From the NCBI RefSeq assembly GCF_017312485.1, contig NZ_BMBA01000003.1, positions 316,921 to 380,920 on the forward strand: a stretch of DNA of 64,000 nt, read 5' to 3'. Within the stretch, counting starts at the first letter, position 1. Every line of letters starts with the position of its first letter. A model generated the notes under the pieces. It made no database searches. It saw only the letters and a program-made list of their open reading frames with translations, and was not told where the DNA came from. This stretch comes from Clostridium zeae (GTDB lineage Bacteria > Bacillota > Clostridia > Clostridiales > Clostridiaceae). The translations under genes were made by a program, and so were the position numbers. Positions 16,115 to 24,276 of the stretch are shown here, piece by piece.

Positions 16115-16169
16115 AAAAAAGCTTTAGATTTAGTGAGATCTTACCCTCAACTAAGCCTAAAGCTTTTTT
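16115..16169 (-). terminator. Terminator of the two-component operon
   Basis: AAAAAAGCTTTAG (16115-16127) pairs with CTAAAGCTTTTTT (16157-16169) over a 29-nt loop, about 100 bases past the kinase stop; U-tracts on both strands. Confidence 0.75.
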
Positions 16170-16270
16170 AGATGAACCACTTCATAATTAAATTTTTATT
16201 TTCAATTTCTCCTCTCAGAACCTAGAGGAGTTTTAAATATAGCCTTTAGATTGAAGTGTTTCAGCTTTAA

Positions 16271-17818
16271 TTAAACCTTATTTAATTTTAAATAAACAGT
16301 AAACTTAGATCCTTTACCTAGTTCACTTTCAACCTCAATCTTACCATTGTGAGAATCAATTATACCTTTTACGATTGAAAGACCTAATCCATATCCCCCA
16401 TGCTCTCTCGATCTGTGAGTGTCACTTCTAAAGAATCTATCGTATATTTTACTTATATGCTCTTCAGTTATACCAGTTCCATTATCACTAACACTTAGAA
16501 CAGCAAAAACTTCATTGTCTATATTTTGTATTTTGGTTGATATTTTTATCTTACCGTTCTCCTTGTCAGTGTGAAGCACAGCATTCTGAGTTAAATTATA
16601 TATAACCTGCTTAATTTGGTTCTTATTAATATTTACTTTTATCTCGTCATTCAAGTCTAAAACGAGTTCTCTACTCTCACAAAGTACTGTAAGCTGAGGT
16701 GCGATTTCTTCTACTACTTCCTTTAAATCTTCCTCATTAATTTCTGTTTTTATATTTTGATCTAGTTTACTTAGAACCAAAAGATCATTTACTAGCTTTG
16801 TAAGCCTATCACTTTCTAATAATATACTATTTAACGCTAAATTCAGTTGTTGTTCATTTTTTGCTGCACCTCTTAATAGTATTTCTACAAATCCATGAAT
16901 TGAAGTTAGTGGAGTCCTTAATTCATGAGAAGCATCGGAAACAAACCGCCTCATTTTCTCTTTTATATACTGCTCCTTCTCAAAGGATGTCTCAATTCTC
17001 TCCAACATATTATTAAAGGAATGAGATAAACTATCAATCTCTAAAAGTCCATTATCCTCCGGAATTCTTGTATGAAGTTCTTTTATATCAATTTGTTCTA
17101 CAGTATTAGTCATATGCTTAAGAGGATTCAGTGTTTGTTTGAAAACAGTGCCTCCAATTGCTCCTCCAAGCATAAGCATGCATATTGCTCCACCCAAATA
17201 TATATACATTTGTTTATCAAGTATTTCTCCCACATCATTTATAGGTGTGCTTAATTGGATTAGACCTGTTGGAGAATTCATATCCCCTATTTTCCTCCAT
17301 ACTACTAGCTGTAATGTATTATCATCACCTTTAAAAATCTTATAATCTTTTTCCAGGTTTCCTGGTTCCTTTAATAATTTTATATACTCACTTTTGTCAT
17401 ATGTAGGAGGCTCTACTGGTGCAAGCTTTTCCTTAAGCTTTTCCTCAATCTTATTATCTATATATTCATTTCCCTTATTGACTTGAGGTTCATTTTCTTG
17501 TTTAACAACCTTATCGTCTACATTACCGCCTTTATCTATAATTACCGCACTAGTGATTCTATCTACTAAATTATCAACTATCCTATTGAGCTCACTGTTA
17601 TTTTCATCAACTTTATCAATATTTCCTAGTACCTTGAAATCAATATTATGAAACTTTGCTTGTAGTACTTGTTCTTTACTTTTACATAAATAATCTCTCA
17701 TACTAAAATATTGAGTTAATCCCATTATAAATAACAAAACTATAAGAATCATAAAGAATCTTGAAAATACCTGCCATTGAAGTCCTCTGGATTTTTTAGC
17801 TTTCTTAAATAATTTCAT
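16271..17818 (-). CDS. Membrane sensor histidine kinase
   Basis: A 515-residue kinase: membrane segment about 18-38, a charged extracellular sensor region of about 165 residues with no recognised fold, a second membrane segment about 203-225, HAMP (about 225-280), HisKA with the phospho-His in SDASHELRTPLTSIHGF (about 297), and HATPase with N box QVIYNLTQNAVLHT, DNGTGI and GYGLGLSIVKG. It abuts the response regulator with no gap. The signal is unknown; the downstream apbE and FMN/ferredoxin genes on the same strand suggest a redox or electron-acceptor cue, which is inference. Confidence 0.92.
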   Translation of the reverse strand: MKLFKKAKKSRGLQWQVFSRFFMILIVLLFIMGLTQYFSMRDYLCKSKEQVLQAKFHNIDFKVLGNIDKVDENNSELNRIVDNLVDRITSAVIIDKGGNVDDKVVKQENEPQVNKGNEYIDNKIEEKLKEKLAPVEPPTYDKSEYIKLLKEPGNLEKDYKIFKGDDNTLQLVVWRKIGDMNSPTGLIQLSTPINDVGEILDKQMYIYLGGAICMLMLGGAIGGTVFKQTLNPLKHMTNTVEQIDIKELHTRIPEDNGLLEIDSLSHSFNNMLERIETSFEKEQYIKEKMRRFVSDASHELRTPLTSIHGFVEILLRGAAKNEQQLNLALNSILLESDRLTKLVNDLLVLSKLDQNIKTEINEEDLKEVVEEIAPQLTVLCESRELVLDLNDEIKVNINKNQIKQVIYNLTQNAVLHTDKENGKIKISTKIQNIDNEVFAVLSVSDNGTGITEEHISKIYDRFFRSDTHRSREHGGYGLGLSIVKGIIDSHNGKIEVESELGKGSKFTVYLKLNKV

Positions 17819-18505
17819 TTAAACTACCACCTTATACCCTACTCCACGTACAGTCTTAATAATGCTATGATCTTTGTCCTCAATCTTGTCCCTAAGATAT
17901 CTTATATATACTTCTACTATATTTTCATCTCCATTAAAATCATATCCCCAAACTTTTTCAAGTATTTGCGACTTACTTAATACCAATCCATTATTCATAA
18001 GTAAGAATCTTAACAAATTATATTGTGTTGGAGGTAACTCTAGTACTTTATCACTATACCTAATCTCATGAGCACCATCATCTATTGTAAAGTCCCCTAT
18101 ATTAATAACATCACTGAGTTCTGGAAAACTATTTCTAATTCTTGCATTAATACGAGCTAGTAACTCCTTAAAACTAAATGGTTTAGACATATAATCATCT
18201 GCACCTAAATCTAGTCCTTTTACCAAGTCATCAACCTCGTCCTTTGCCGTAAGCATTATTACAGAAGTCTTTATTATTTTCTTAATTCTAGAGCATGCCT
18301 CGTATCCGTCCATTCCTGGCATCATAACATCCAATATTACAATATGTGGATTTATCTTTTGCACCAGATCCAAGGCTTCATTACCATTAAAAGCCTCATA
18401 TACCTTATATCCTTCAGCCTCTAAACCCATCTTTATAAAATTAATAATGCTGATTTCATCATCTACCACAAGAATATTTATCTGTTCCTTAGTAATTGGA
18501 CACAT
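17819..18505 (-). CDS. OmpR-family response regulator
   Basis: A 228-residue regulator: receiver domain with acidic pocket VVDDE, phospho-acceptor Asp in HIVILDVMMPGMDGYEA, switch Thr in VIMLTAKDE and Lys in MSKPFSF, then a winged-helix DNA-binding domain (LPPTQYNLLRFLL, then VEVYIRYLRDKI and RGVGYKV). I start it at 18505, which has AAAGGAAG about 8 bases upstream; the ATG at 18523 has none. It forms an operon with the kinase. OmpR-type regulators bind tandem repeats at 11-bp steps, as seen before apbE. Confidence 0.93.
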   Translation of the reverse strand: MCPITKEQINILVVDDEISIINFIKMGLEAEGYKVYEAFNGNEALDLVQKINPHIVILDVMMPGMDGYEACSRIKKIIKTSVIMLTAKDEVDDLVKGLDLGADDYMSKPFSFKELLARINARIRNSFPELSDVINIGDFTIDDGAHEIRYSDKVLELPPTQYNLLRFLLMNNGLVLSKSQILEKVWGYDFNGDENIVEVYIRYLRDKIEDKDHSIIKTVRGVGYKVVV

Positions 18506-18533
18506 AGCACTTCTTCCTTTCATATATGATAAA

Positions 18534-18570
18534 TGCGCTTAGAGACATTTCCTAAGCGCAAGTATACTTG
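18534..18570. promoter_or_regulatory. Adjacent inverted repeats in the response-regulator leader
   Basis: TGCGCTTAG (18534-18542) is exactly complementary to CTAAGCGCA (18552-18560), and the perfect palindrome CAAGTATACTTG (18559-18570) adjoins it. They lie between the promoter at 18587-18615 and the gene, where an operator or a leader hairpin would sit. Function unknown. Confidence 0.45.
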
Positions 18571-18586
18571 TATTAAATTAAATATT

Positions 18587-18615
18587 ATTATACACAACTG
18601 CTAATCAGTAAACAA
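18587..18615 (-). promoter_or_regulatory. Candidate promoter of the two-component operon
   Basis: On the minus strand TTGTTT, a 17-base spacer, TATAAT (18592-18587). Confidence 0.4.
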
Positions 18616-18799
18616 CATAAAAAATATATAAATCATTTATTTATTAATGATTTATATTCCTCTATACAAATACAAAACTTTAATAAACTATCCTTTTATC
18701 TTATTAATATATACTTAATTTAATAATTTTTTATATATAATTACACCAAAATTTCATTAACATCATAATTGTAAAACGGTTTCATTTAGATTTATATAA

Positions 18800-18858
18800 T
18801 TGACATACATTATAAAAGTAGTAAACTATTTGTAAACCATTGTATGTAAAACATTGTA
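18800..18858 (+). promoter_or_regulatory. Promoter with tandem 14-mers before the glycosyltransferase
   Basis: TTGACA (18800-18805) and TAAACT (18822-18827) at 16-base spacing. Just downstream two back-to-back 14-mers, TGTAAACCATTGTA (18831-18844) and TGTAAAACATTGTA (18845-18858), differ by one base; a weaker related copy begins at 18820. They overlap the start region and look like an operator array. Confidence 0.45.
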
Positions 18859-18904
18859 ATAATTTTAAAACATATCTATATTTTATATTATAAGGAGTGA
18901 TAAA

Positions 18905-20113
18905 GTGTCAAAAGTATTATTTTTAAACATCCATGGACATGGACATGTTAATCCAACCTTAGGACTAGTTGAAGAACTGGTTAAACAGGGTGAGGAAGTA
19001 ACTTACTATTGTTATGATGAATTTAAAGCAAGGATAGAAAGAGCTGGGGCTACTTTCAAAAGTTTTAAGACAGAAGTATTTACTAGGAGTTCTAGTGAAC
19101 ATAAAAACAAAAATGTAAGTATGGATCAAATGCTTAACTTTATAAATTTAGTGCTCCAATCTAGTGAGGCATTTATAAAAGACTTATTAGACGATATAAA
19201 TGGTACAAACTTTGATTACATAATATATGGAGCATCTTTTCCTTATGGAAGAATCCTCTCACAAATACTAAAAATACCTTCGGTTTCTTCTTTCGCTATC
19301 TTTGCTACTCCAAAAGAACTTGAATATGGAGGCGCTAATAAAATAAATATCAACTCAATAGAAGGCCACCCAGTGGCTGATACTTATAGAAAAGTATCTA
19401 ATAATTTAATGAATGACTATGGAGTAAAAATGCCTGGTATCGTGGAATTATTTTTTAATAAAGGAGATCTAAATATTGCATATACTTCTAAATACTTTAT
19501 CCCACATCCTGAGTATTATGATTCCTCATTTAAGTTTATAGGGCCACCTACCTACGAGATAAAAGAAAACTTAGATTTTCCATTCCATAAACTAAAAGAT
19601 AAAAAAGTAATTTATATATCCCTTGGTACAGTGTTTAACAAAGCTGACTTAAAAATCTATGACATGTTTTTTGAAACCTTTGCGAGTACTGACTATATAA
19701 TTGTAATGACTGCTTATAATATCGATATTTCTAGTTTTACTATACCTTCAAACTTTATTGTAAAAAATTATGTACCTCAGTCCGAAATATTAAAATATAC
19801 AACTGTTGCTATAACCCATGCAGGTATGAATAGCACAAATGATTTAATATATAACCATATACCATTTGTTGCAATTCCTTTTGGTGCTGATCAGCCTTAT
19901 ATAGCCTCAAGGGTGGAAGAATTAGGTGCTGCAATCGTTCTTGATAAGGACAAGTTATCTGTAGAGAATTTAAGAAATTCGGTTGAAGAAGCTATATCTA
20001 ACACAAATTACCTAAATAATCTTAAGAAGATTAGCAATTCTTTTAAACAGTGTGGTGGTTATAAAGAAGCGGTCGCTGCTATATTTGAACTAAAAACAAA
20101 AAACATCGTTTAA
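18905..20113 (+). CDS. MGT-family glycosyltransferase (GT1)
   Basis: A 402-residue GT-B glycosyltransferase of family 1, the group with macrolide and flavonoid glucosyltransferases. The N-terminus has FLNIHGHGHVNPTLGLVEEL with the catalytic-type His region; the C-terminal half has VIYISLGTVFN and the donor-binding THAGMNSTNDLIYNHIPFVA followed by PFGADQPYIASRVEELGAA. It should move a sugar from a nucleotide donor to a small hydrophobic acceptor in the cytoplasm, a possible xenobiotic detoxification or lipid glycosylation. The start is GTG behind AAGGAG. Monocistronic. Confidence 0.88.
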   Translation: MSKVLFLNIHGHGHVNPTLGLVEELVKQGEEVTYYCYDEFKARIERAGATFKSFKTEVFTRSSSEHKNKNVSMDQMLNFINLVLQSSEAFIKDLLDDINGTNFDYIIYGASFPYGRILSQILKIPSVSSFAIFATPKELEYGGANKININSIEGHPVADTYRKVSNNLMNDYGVKMPGIVELFFNKGDLNIAYTSKYFIPHPEYYDSSFKFIGPPTYEIKENLDFPFHKLKDKKVIYISLGTVFNKADLKIYDMFFETFASTDYIIVMTAYNIDISSFTIPSNFIVKNYVPQSEILKYTTVAITHAGMNSTNDLIYNHIPFVAIPFGADQPYIASRVEELGAAIVLDKDKLSVENLRNSVEEAISNTNYLNNLKKISNSFKQCGGYKEAVAAIFELKTKNIV

Positions 20114-20179
20114 GCTGCTCTCTTACTAATTTTATAACCAAATACATAAACACAAAAAATTGGAGCTTTATCCTTAAAA

Positions 20180-20221
20180 AGGACTATGTTTAATAATAAT
20201 CTTTAAATTAAACATAGTCCT
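20180..20221. terminator. Bidirectional terminator between convergent genes
   Basis: AGGACTATGTTTAAT (20180-20194) and ATTAAACATAGTCCT (20207-20221) are exact complements over a 12-nt loop. Confidence 0.75.
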
Positions 20222-20238
20222 ATATCTCATAATTTATC

Positions 20239-21126
20239 TTAATTTTTCTCAAAGTTTAAAAAATTATATAAAGCACCTATAAGATTTGAATCATTTGAAA
20301 ACTCACATCTTACAACTTCTGGCTTAGGCGGATTTAGTATCTCTAGTTTCTTGCAAATCTTATCTATGTTCTTTCTTATGCTTTCAATTAGTATTTGTTG
20401 ACCGCTTATCCCTCCACCTATAGAAACTCTTTCTGGATCCAGAATACATTGAAGATTAAATATCTGTACGGCTAAACTATAAGCAAATTCATCTAATATT
20501 TTTAGAACTTCTTCATCTCCAGAATTAGCATATTCAAAAACCTTATATCCATCTACTTCTTCTACAGGCAATCCTTTTGCTTTTGCAACAGGGACCGTTA
20601 AGCCTAGAGTCCCATTTTTTGACCCCCAGTACTGCTCACCTACTCCATCAGTAAATATAAAACTGAATTCTCCTGCAAAAAAGTGTTTACCTTTGTGAAG
20701 TTTTTTATCTTTTATTATACCTCCACCTATTCCAGTTCCAAGTATTACAACAATTCCGTCATTGCACTCTTTAAGGCTACCTTTCCAAACCTCAGCTAAA
20801 GCTGCACACTTTCCATCATTTTCTATAGTTATCTTTGTAGGACAACGTTTTTGAAGAATTTTCACTATTTCTTTTCCTGAGTTATATTGTAAGCTTCCAC
20901 CTGAGTAAGCATACCCTCGTTTACTATCAAGCACTCCTGGCATGCTTATAGCCATTCCTTCTATATCTTTGCTGTATCTATCGTATATTTCTCCAACAGT
21001 ATCAATAAAATTCTGTATGTTATCTAGTGGAGTAGGAACTTTACCTTTTTCAAGAAACTCAGCCTCTCCAGACATAACTGCGTATTTTATTGCACTTCCA
21101 CCAATATCTAAAACTAGATACTTCAT
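20239..21126 (-). CDS. ROK-family sugar kinase
   Basis: A 295-residue ROK protein with ATP and sugar motifs: N-terminal VLDIGGSAIKYAVM, SMPGVLDSKRG, ENDGKCAALAE and VVILGTGIGGGII. There is no N-terminal helix-turn-helix, so it is a kinase and not a repressor. The zinc motif CxCGxxGC found in many ROK glucokinases is absent (GEFSFIFTDGVGEQYWG there), as in several beta-glucoside and other sugar kinases. It phosphorylates a hexose or glycoside in the cytoplasm; the substrate is open. It follows the 21256 gene with a 130-base gap. Confidence 0.88.
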   Translation of the reverse strand: MKYLVLDIGGSAIKYAVMSGEAEFLEKGKVPTPLDNIQNFIDTVGEIYDRYSKDIEGMAISMPGVLDSKRGYAYSGGSLQYNSGKEIVKILQKRCPTKITIENDGKCAALAEVWKGSLKECNDGIVVILGTGIGGGIIKDKKLHKGKHFFAGEFSFIFTDGVGEQYWGSKNGTLGLTVPVAKAKGLPVEEVDGYKVFEYANSGDEEVLKILDEFAYSLAVQIFNLQCILDPERVSIGGGISGQQILIESIRKNIDKICKKLEILNPPKPEVVRCEFSNDSNLIGALYNFLNFEKN

Positions 21127-21255
21127 AAATATGCCCCCTCCCTATTTGTAAGAATAATAAATTTTCTTGTAAATAATATAATTATTTTATTCATTAGCTT
21201 TGAGTAAATACCTTTTTCTATTTTTGAAAATAATAAATATTTCAATTAAATTGAT

Positions 21256-21534
21256 TTATTTATACAATCTCTCAATAAAATTATTCACTTCTTTAATTCC
21301 CAATATTTCTTTCTTAGGTATAGCTCTATCTATTCCCTGTGTATTTAATCTCATTTTTATATTAACAGGATGAGAGGATAAATTTTTTAATAAATCCTCT
21401 AGGAATTGATTATACTTTTCTTCTTCACTTCCGCTAAATCCACAACTCTTATAGTTGATGAAATCACTTGCTTCAGCATAATCAATATGAAAGCTCTCTT
21501 TACTTCCGTCTACTTTTAATTTGTATAGTTTCAT
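21256..21534 (-). CDS. Unassigned 92-residue protein
   Basis: I do not recognise this small, soluble, charged protein. It has no cysteine pairs or membrane segment; the C-terminal half (IDRAIPKKEILGIKEVNNFI) looks helical. The ATG at 21534 has GGAGTG 7 bases upstream; a GTG three codons earlier is possible. It lies between the PTS operon terminator and the ROK kinase on the same strand. Confidence 0.65.
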   Translation of the reverse strand: MKLYKLKVDGSKESFHIDYAEASDFINYKSCGFSGSEEEKYNQFLEDLLKNLSSHPVNIKMRLNTQGIDRAIPKKEILGIKEVNNFIERLYK

Positions 21535-21571
21535 TCTTATCACTCCATTTAATATAATAATTTTAAGTTAA

Positions 21572-21606
21572 TTTGCCCTAACCTCCTTACGGATCGTTAG
21601 GGCAAA
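21572..21606 (-). terminator. Hairpin after the PTS operon
   Basis: TTTGCCCTAAC (21572-21582) and GTTAGGGCAAA (21596-21606) are exact complements. The following minus-strand sequence is AT-rich without a long T run, so it may be a partial terminator. Confidence 0.55.
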
Positions 21607-21725
21607 CTTTGTATATTCTTTTTAATTAATTTATAGTTCCGGTAAACATTTACATCTAATTGCTGAAAATTTATTAAAGCGGCTTATAGCGTTAAATATT
21701 ATTTTCACAGCACTAATCAATAATC

Positions 21726-23033
21726 TTAAACCAACTCTTCTTCGTGCTCCAACTTATAGTTTAATGCATCCTGTTTCTTAAAGAATGGATAATATGCTAT
21801 TGTAGACCAAGCTATTACTACAATCTGCCATAATGCACCTTTAACCCCCTGAAGAATGAAGCCTGATATTATAGGAGGTGTTGTCCAAGGTACTTCAACA
21901 GCTGAGAACGGATGTAGAAATCCTACTTTTATCGCAAAATATGTTACAACAGCAGATACTACTGGAACTAGGACGAATGGTAAGAACATAAATGGATTCA
22001 TTACTATAGGAAAACCAAATATAATAGGCTCATTTATATTGAATATAGCTGGCCAGATAGCAATCTTACCTAGAGCCTTAGATTGTTCAGATTTAGCTGC
22101 TAATAGTGCCGCTATTACAAGGCCTACTGTAAGTCCTGAACCTGTTACAGTTACAAACAATGCACCAAATTGTGGTGTCATTATATGAGCGCCGTTAGCT
22201 ATTGTTAAATCTTTTCCACTTGTTATAAGTGCTTGGTTAGCAAGCTCATTTGCTGTATATAGTGAACCTGTTACACCACCAACTATCATAGCCCCATGAA
22301 CACCAAACCACCATAAGAAAGGTACTGCAGCAGTTAGTATTATAACTCCTGGTAAAGAATCTGTTAAACCTTGAAGTGGTGTTTGTAATACCTTATAAAT
22401 CCATCCTATAAATGTTGTATTTAAGGCATATCTGAAAAACATATAAACAATCATAGTTCCTAATAGTATAACAATTCCTGGTATAAGTGCGGAAAACTGA
22501 TTAGCAACACCTTGAGGTACTGATTCTGGTAATTTTATTGTGATTTTCTTAGTTAAAAACCATGAATATACTGCTCCAACTACAAGTCCAACTATAATAG
22601 CAGTTACCATTCCTTGTCCACCTGTCCAACTCTTGTCAATTACATTGGTAATCGTTACTCCTTTATCAGTAGTTACAGAAAAGTTATTTAATCCCAAAAA
22701 CACAACTAAAGATAAAATACCTGCAGATAGCGGTTCATGTTTCTCATTCTTTGCATAGGCGTATCCTATACCAACAGCAGCTGCCATAGCCATTATTCCA
22801 AAGGAAGCATTATAAATTTGAAGCAATGGTACTGTCCAACCTGAACCAAATATACTTGCCATCCAGTCATTAAAAGGTTGATAAGGTATTTGTGCTAATA
22901 GCAAAAATACTGATCCGCAAAGTGATAATGGAAGGGTGTACATTACACCATCTTTCAATGCTACTATAGCCTTTAGATTAACAAATTTCATTACAGCTGA
23001 TATCATCTTGTCACTGAACTTAGCTTGTTCCAT
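21726..23033 (-). CDS. celB: PTS EIIC, lactose/cellobiose family
   Basis: A 435-residue membrane channel of the lactose/cellobiose/chitobiose EIIC family, about ten membrane segments. Family landmarks: LPLSLCGSVFLLLAQIPY, WFGVHGAMIVGG, FNINEPIIFGFPIVMNPF (the conserved NEP sugar-site Glu) and VPWTTPPIISGFI. With separate EIIA and EIIB proteins it takes up and phosphorylates a beta-disaccharide such as cellobiose. It is the third gene of the EIIA-EIIB-EIIC operon driven by the sigma-54 promoter at 23924-23939. The sugar is inferred from the family. Confidence 0.92.
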   Translation of the reverse strand: MEQAKFSDKMISAVMKFVNLKAIVALKDGVMYTLPLSLCGSVFLLLAQIPYQPFNDWMASIFGSGWTVPLLQIYNASFGIMAMAAAVGIGYAYAKNEKHEPLSAGILSLVVFLGLNNFSVTTDKGVTITNVIDKSWTGGQGMVTAIIVGLVVGAVYSWFLTKKITIKLPESVPQGVANQFSALIPGIVILLGTMIVYMFFRYALNTTFIGWIYKVLQTPLQGLTDSLPGVIILTAAVPFLWWFGVHGAMIVGGVTGSLYTANELANQALITSGKDLTIANGAHIMTPQFGALFVTVTGSGLTVGLVIAALLAAKSEQSKALGKIAIWPAIFNINEPIIFGFPIVMNPFMFLPFVLVPVVSAVVTYFAIKVGFLHPFSAVEVPWTTPPIISGFILQGVKGALWQIVVIAWSTIAYYPFFKKQDALNYKLEHEEELV

Positions 23034-23132
23034 AATTAATCCCCCTTTATATTTAATTAATAATTACATACTTTTTAAGCCATAATAATATAAACTTATA
23101 ATGGTAACTTATTTATGTCTCCTTAAAAATTA

Positions 23133-23441
23133 CTAACCTAACAACTTTAAGGCAAAATCTAAAACTTTTTCTCCTCGCATCATTCCATAGTCAACAGAAT
23201 TAATAACATCAACAGGGACATTTTTCTTCGAGCATAGTTCCTTAGCGCTATTTATCTTGAACCTTACTTGAGGTCCTAATAATGCTATATCTATCCCCTC
23301 ATCTAGTTTGGCAGACAGTGTTGATTCTGGATAAGCTTCTATTTCTGCCTCAATACCTTTCTTTTCAGCCGCCTCCTTCATCTTTTTTACTAAAACACTT
23401 GTAGACATACCTGCAGCACAAAACAGTGCAATTTTTATCAT
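23133..23441 (-). CDS. celA: PTS EIIB, lactose/cellobiose family
   Basis: A 102-residue cytoplasmic EIIB. The phospho-cysteine is in ALFCAAGMSTSVLVKKM at position 8, followed by the loop that binds phosphate, and IDIALLGPQVRFK is typical of the family. It passes phosphate from EIIA to the sugar bound by EIIC. AAGGAGGAG precedes the ATG. Confidence 0.93.
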   Translation of the reverse strand: MIKIALFCAAGMSTSVLVKKMKEAAEKKGIEAEIEAYPESTLSAKLDEGIDIALLGPQVRFKINSAKELCSKKNVPVDVINSVDYGMMRGEKVLDFALKLLG

Positions 23442-23532
23442 AATATACTCCTCCTTAAAGAAAACTCTATATAAACGGAATCATCTAAGTGATTTCGTAA
23501 CTATACGCTAAAAGTAATAAAAAGATTGATCT

Positions 23533-23877
23533 CTAAACATTACTTAGTTGAACCTGATTATTCATTAACTTATTAACCACTTTCCTTAATTCAATTAACT
23601 GTTCAATAAGATTTTTTTCAGATATGCAAGTCATCAAATGATCTTGGGCATGTACAAATAACACTGAAATTTCAGTTCTTTCCCCAGCTGCTTCTCTTTG
23701 GAGCAAATCCGTTTGAACATTATGAGCTAAACTTAATGCGTGATTTGCCTTCTCCATCATTTCCTCAGCCTCCTGATATTGCCCTTTATTTACTTTATCT
23801 AATGCTTCATAGGCGTAAGCCTTTGCATCACCAGCATTTACTATGATATCTAGTACAATCATTTCTAATTCATTCAT
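23533..23877 (-). CDS. celC: PTS EIIA, lactose/cellobiose family
   Basis: A 114-residue all-helical EIIA that forms a trimer in characterised homologues. The active His and the conserved Gln and Asp lie in EISVLFVHAQDHLM. It receives phosphate from HPr and hands it to EIIB. First gene of the operon, directly behind the sigma-54 promoter, with AAAGGGG before its ATG. Confidence 0.93.
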   Translation of the reverse strand: MNELEMIVLDIIVNAGDAKAYAYEALDKVNKGQYQEAEEMMEKANHALSLAHNVQTDLLQREAAGERTEISVLFVHAQDHLMTCISEKNLIEQLIELRKVVNKLMNNQVQLSNV

Positions 23878-23923
23878 TTATAAATCCCCTCTTTCTAATG
23901 ATAATCTTTACGCTTATTACTTA

Positions 23924-23939
23924 GCAATTCATATGCCAA
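23924..23939 (-). promoter_or_regulatory. Sigma-54 (-24/-12) promoter of the PTS operon
   Basis: On the minus strand TTGGCAT, 5 bases, TTGC: both invariant dinucleotides (GG and GC) at the exact sigma-54 spacing. It lies about 45 bases upstream of the EIIA gene, and a sigma-54 activator gene diverges from the same gap. Confidence 0.85.
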
Positions 23940-23996
23940 ACACTATCACTGTCTATTTTGATAAGGTTTTCATAGGCTTTATATTATATTTTTTTT

Positions 23997-24108
23997 AGTG
24001 TTAAGGTATTTGTTATTAGTGTTTAAAAAGTAAGCTCTAGAGTTTAACGTATATCATCATACAACTTCCAGTGTTTATAATATCAGACGATTTAGTATTG
24101 AGTGTTTA
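23997..24108. promoter_or_regulatory. Four AGTGTTWA repeats, candidate activator sites
   Basis: AGTGTTAA at 23997 and AGTGTTTA at 24018, 24070 and 24101, all in the same direction, 60-180 bases upstream of the sigma-54 promoter, where enhancer-binding proteins bind. Direct binding by the divergent LevR-type activator is inference. Confidence 0.4.
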
Positions 24109-24276
24109 ATAGTAATGAAAGTCCTATCTTTATCTGATTTAATGGCCTTAGATACTATCTATTTATAAATTTTCAATTTTAAAACTTCATGCATTACTAT
24201 TACTCTAGTCTGAACATTTACTTTACTGTATAATTAAACCAGATGTATATTTTTCCCATAGCAAGGAGGGCTTTTC

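Noticed and set aside
18774-18789. Possible CcpA cre site (TGTAAAACGGTTTCA) upstream of the glycosyltransferase
   Set aside because: One base too long between half sites for the cre consensus, and lies upstream of the -35; not strong enough to list.
21856-22188. 110-codon plus-strand frame opposite the PTS EIIC gene
   Set aside because: Antisense shadow of membrane-segment codons, no ribosome binding site, strong EIIC evidence on the other strand.
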